DNA of 7,686 nucleotides, from NCBI GenBank assembly GCA_964654535.1, contig CAZZIZ010000161.1, positions 1 through 7,686 on the forward strand, written 5' to 3'. Shown here piece after piece: positions 5,844 to 7,686 of the stretch. Source of the DNA: CAZZIZ01 sp964654535 (GTDB lineage Bacteria > Bacteroidota > Bacteroidia > Chitinophagales > UBA2359). Position 1 is the first letter of the stretch. Every line of letters begins with the position of its first letter. Both the position numbers and the translations under genes were made by a program. The notes under the pieces were generated by a model. It saw only the letters and a list, made by a program, of their open reading frames with translations. It made no database searches and had not been told where the DNA came from.

Positions 5844-7046
5844 TTAACTAAATGCATTAAGCCCAGTAACATCCATTCCTGTAATCAGCAAATGAATATC
5901 ATGCGTGCCTTCGTAAGTAACAACCGATTCCAGGTTGGCCATATGGCGCATAATCGGGTACTCACCAGTTATACCCATACCACCGTGTATTTGTCTCGCT
6001 TCGCGGCAAATTTTTAGTGCAATGTCGCAGCTGTTTCTTTTCGCCATGGAGATCTGAGCCGGGGTGGCGCGGTCTTCGTTTTTCAAAACGCCTAGTCGCC
6101 AAACCATTAACTGGGCTTTGGTGATTTCGGTTATCATTTCGGCTAGTTTCTTTTGGGTGAGCTGGAACTGTCCGATTGGTTTTTTGAATTGTATTCTTTC
6201 TTGCGAATAACGTAAGGCACTATCGTAGCAATCGAGTGCGCAGCCTATGGCCCCCCAGGCGATTCCATAACGCGCTGATGACAAGCAAGTCAATGGTCCG
6301 CGTAAACTAGCTACTCCCGGCAGTAAATTTTCCTTTGGCACTTTTACATTATCGAAAACCAACTCGCCTGTGCAACTTGCACGTAGACTCCACTTCCCGT
6401 GGGTAGTTGGCGTAGAGAACCCTTCCATACCTCGCTCGACAATTAGTCCTTGAACTTTTCCTTCTTCATTTTTACCCCAGACTACTGCAATGTCAGCATA
6501 GGGTGCATTGGAAATCCACATCTTAGCTCCGTTAAGCAAGTAGTGATCGCCTTTGTCTACGAAGTTGGTTTCCATGCTACTCGGGTCGGAGCCGTGGTTT
6601 GGTTCGGTTAGACCGAAGCAACCGAACAACTCACCAGTCGCGAGTTTTGGGATGTACTTCATCTTTTGTTCTTCGGAACCAAACTTATAAATTGGATACA
6701 TCACCAATGAACCTTGAACAGAAGCTGTAGAGCGAATACCGCTATCGCCACGCTCAAGTTCTTGCATAATGATTCCGTAGGAAATTTCGTCCATTCCTCC
6801 ACCACCATACTTGGCTGGGATTGAGGGGCCGAAGGCTCCGATCTCACCTAGCTTTTTTACAATGTGTTGCGGAAACTCTGCTTTCTGAGCACAATCTTCT
6901 ATGATTGGGCTAACTTCTTTCTTGACCCAGTCACGGACAGAGGAACGTATTAAAAGATGCTCTTCGCTTAAAAGATCATCAACTCCGTAGTAATCGTGAA
7001 ATTGGTATTTATCTTGTCCAACTGATTTGTTGTGATGACCCGTCAT
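5844..7046 (-). CDS. gcdH: Glutaryl-CoA dehydrogenase-type acyl-CoA dehydrogenase
   Basis: From ATG at 7046 the protein is 400 residues, close to the family length. A TTG at 7103 in the same frame would add 19 residues (ILLISSQEY...) unlike the usual N-terminus, so I prefer the ATG. It has all three acyl-CoA dehydrogenase regions: N-terminal helices with GPSIPAKYGGGG, the FAD-binding middle with CFGLTEPNHGSDPSSMET and MWISNAPYADIAVVWGK, and a C-terminal helical domain ending in NLESVVTYEGTHDIHLLITG. The Glu of YEGTHD aligns with the catalytic base of human GCDH. The Arg of DSGIRSTASVQ aligns with the substrate-carboxylate Arg, which favours glutaryl-CoA, oxidised and decarboxylated to crotonyl-CoA in lysine/tryptophan breakdown. 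Another short-chain acyl-CoA substrate cannot be ruled out. The gene is convergent with the GH-like gene and divergent from folB. Confidence 0.88.
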   Translation of the reverse strand: MTGHHNKSVGQDKYQFHDYYGVDDLLSEEHLLIRSSVRDWVKKEVSPIIEDCAQKAEFPQHIVKKLGEIGAFGPSIPAKYGGGGMDEISYGIIMQELERGDSGIRSTASVQGSLVMYPIYKFGSEEQKMKYIPKLATGELFGCFGLTEPNHGSDPSSMETNFVDKGDHYLLNGAKMWISNAPYADIAVVWGKNEEGKVQGLIVERGMEGFSTPTTHGKWSLRASCTGELVFDNVKVPKENLLPGVASLRGPLTCLSSARYGIAWGAIGCALDCYDSALRYSQERIQFKKPIGQFQLTQKKLAEMITEITKAQLMVWRLGVLKNEDRATPAQISMAKRNSCDIALKICREARQIHGGMGITGEYPIMRHMANLESVVTYEGTHDIHLLITGMDVTGLNAFS

Positions 7047-7074
7047 AGAGCGTAATTTTTTCCTTGGATTATTG

Positions 7075-7082
7075 TATTCTTG
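7075..7082 (+). promoter_or_regulatory. Possible -7 box of folB
   Basis: TATTCTTG matches the Bacteroidota -7 consensus TAnnTTTG at all but one position and lies about 42 bases before the folB ATG. The -33 element is not clear. The divergent gcdH start is only 78 bases from folB, so both promoters must share this small region; TACTTTTA on the minus strand near 7112-7119 is a weak counterpart for gcdH. Confidence 0.3.
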
Positions 7083-7124
7083 ACTGCTTATTAGAAGTAT
7101 CAAAAATCAAGCTAAAAGTACGAA

Positions 7125-7487
7125 ATGTCAATAATCGCTCTAGAGGGAATGGAGTTCTATAGCTATCATGGCTATTACGACGAAGAACAGAGTTTTGGGG
7201 GTAAATACCTTGTCGATATTTACTTAACTACTGACTTGGATTCATTAATGGATATGTCGGACAATCTGGAGGAAACGATTAACTATGAACAGGTTTATGC
7301 AATTTGCAAGGAGATTATGACTATCAAAACACGTTTAATAGAAACAGTTGCTTATCGTATAATCAATAGGATTTTGGGACTGTCAAACTCAATACAAAAG
7401 GTTCGTATTAGGGTTTCAAAATTGAACCCTCCACTTTTAGGTAAAGTTGCACGTACATATGTGGAAGTAGAAAAAGACGCCTCTTAA
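7125..7487 (+). CDS. folB: Dihydroneopterin aldolase (FolB)
   Basis: The product has 120 residues, typical of FolB. It converts 7,8-dihydroneopterin to 6-hydroxymethyl-7,8-dihydropterin and glycolaldehyde in folate synthesis, in the cytosol, as a tunnel-fold oligomer. Recognisable segments are LEGMEFYSYHGYYDEE (residues 6-21), INYEQVY (52-58), LIETVAYRI (71-79) and VSKLNPPLLG (97-106). By alignment with the S. aureus enzyme, the catalytic residues are Glu21, Tyr54 and Lys99, with Glu73 binding the pterin; all are present. It is transcribed away from gcdH, with tRNA-Cys 108 bases downstream. No clear terminator follows, so read-through into the tRNA is possible. Confidence 0.95.
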   Translation: MSIIALEGMEFYSYHGYYDEEQSFGGKYLVDIYLTTDLDSLMDMSDNLEETINYEQVYAICKEIMTIKTRLIETVAYRIINRILGLSNSIQKVRIRVSKLNPPLLGKVARTYVEVEKDAS

Positions 7488-7567
7488 AAGCTCAAATAGA
7501 CTCCTGACTTTTGCTAAAAACGGGGATTTAATTCGAAATTAAGGCGGTAGCCTATTTGAAATTCATT

Positions 7568-7575
7568 TAAATTTG
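7568..7575 (+). promoter_or_regulatory. Putative -7 box of the tRNA-Cys gene
   Basis: TAAATTTG is an exact match to TAnnTTTG and lies 20 bases before the mature tRNA 5' end, which would leave a short 5' leader for RNase P. TTG at 7556-7558 is too close to be a normal -33 element, so only the -7 half is supported. Confidence 0.4.
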
Positions 7576-7595
7576 ACATCCCATTAAATAATAAT

Positions 7596-7669
7596 GGTCA
7601 AGTGGCCGAGTGGCTAGGCAGAGGTCTGCAAAACCTTGTACACCAGTTCGAATCTGGTCTTGACCTCCA
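7596..7669 (+). tRNA. trnC: tRNA-Cys (anticodon GCA)
   Basis: The cloverleaf is complete. The acceptor stem GGTCAAG (7596-7602) pairs with CTTGACC (7659-7665). The D arm contains GCC ... GGC around AGTGGCTA. The anticodon stem GAGGT / ACCTT closes the loop CTGCAAA with anticodon GCA at 7628-7630. The T arm ACCAG / CTGGT holds the loop TTCGAAT. The discriminator base is T at 7666, the expected identity base for tRNA-Cys, and CCA is encoded at 7667-7669. This reads UGC and UGU codons. No second tRNA is visible in the last 17 bases of the window. Confidence 0.97.
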
Positions 7670-7686
7670 AAAGGAGTTGTGCTTTA

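Noticed and set aside
7528..7542. TTAATT/AATTAA hairpin after folB as a terminator
   Set aside because: The stem is only A/T pairs, so weak, and no T-run follows.

Overview
The window looks like chromosomal DNA from a marine-type member of the Bacteroidota, probably order Flavobacteriales. The evidence is a C-terminal type IX secretion (Por) sorting domain on a secreted enzyme, promoter-like TAnnTTTG boxes, start codons without Shine-Dalgarno sequences, and the rpsF-rpsR-rplI order. There are two 100-base N runs (1206-1305 and 5654-5753). Both fall in repetitive sequence and look like default-size assembly gaps, so nothing inside them can be read.

Layout. 1-1748 (minus) is the 5' part of a large acidic lipoprotein with thrombospondin-type-3-like Asp repeats, an Ig-like linker and a von Willebrand A domain; its 3' end lies outside the window. 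1749-2312 is a non-coding divergent intergenic region. It holds a GC-rich block full of hairpins (about 1895-2150), three 12-bp-phased AATTTTGG tracts and the promoter of the ribosomal protein operon. 2313-3428 (plus) is rpsF-rpsR-rplI, closed by two consecutive intrinsic terminators. 3671-5548 (plus) encodes a secreted clan GH-A-like putative glycoside hydrolase with a T9SS tail; I cannot assign it to a named CAZy family. 5549-5843 is a convergent intergenic region with a 9-bp-unit repeat interrupted by the second gap, followed by a pair of REP-like hairpins. 5844-7046 (minus) is an acyl-CoA dehydrogenase of the glutaryl-CoA dehydrogenase type. It is divergent from folB (7125-7487, plus; dihydroneopterin aldolase), which is followed by tRNA-Cys(GCA) at 7596-7669.

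How the genes relate. Only rpsF-rpsR-rplI forms a clear operon; the other genes are single units for surface proteins, acyl-CoA/lysine catabolism and folate synthesis. I see no integrase, transposase, CRISPR array, phage gene or defence cassette. The least explained items are the structured GC-rich block upstream of rpsF, the REP-like element at 5772-5820, and the uncharacterised GH-A-like secreted enzyme.
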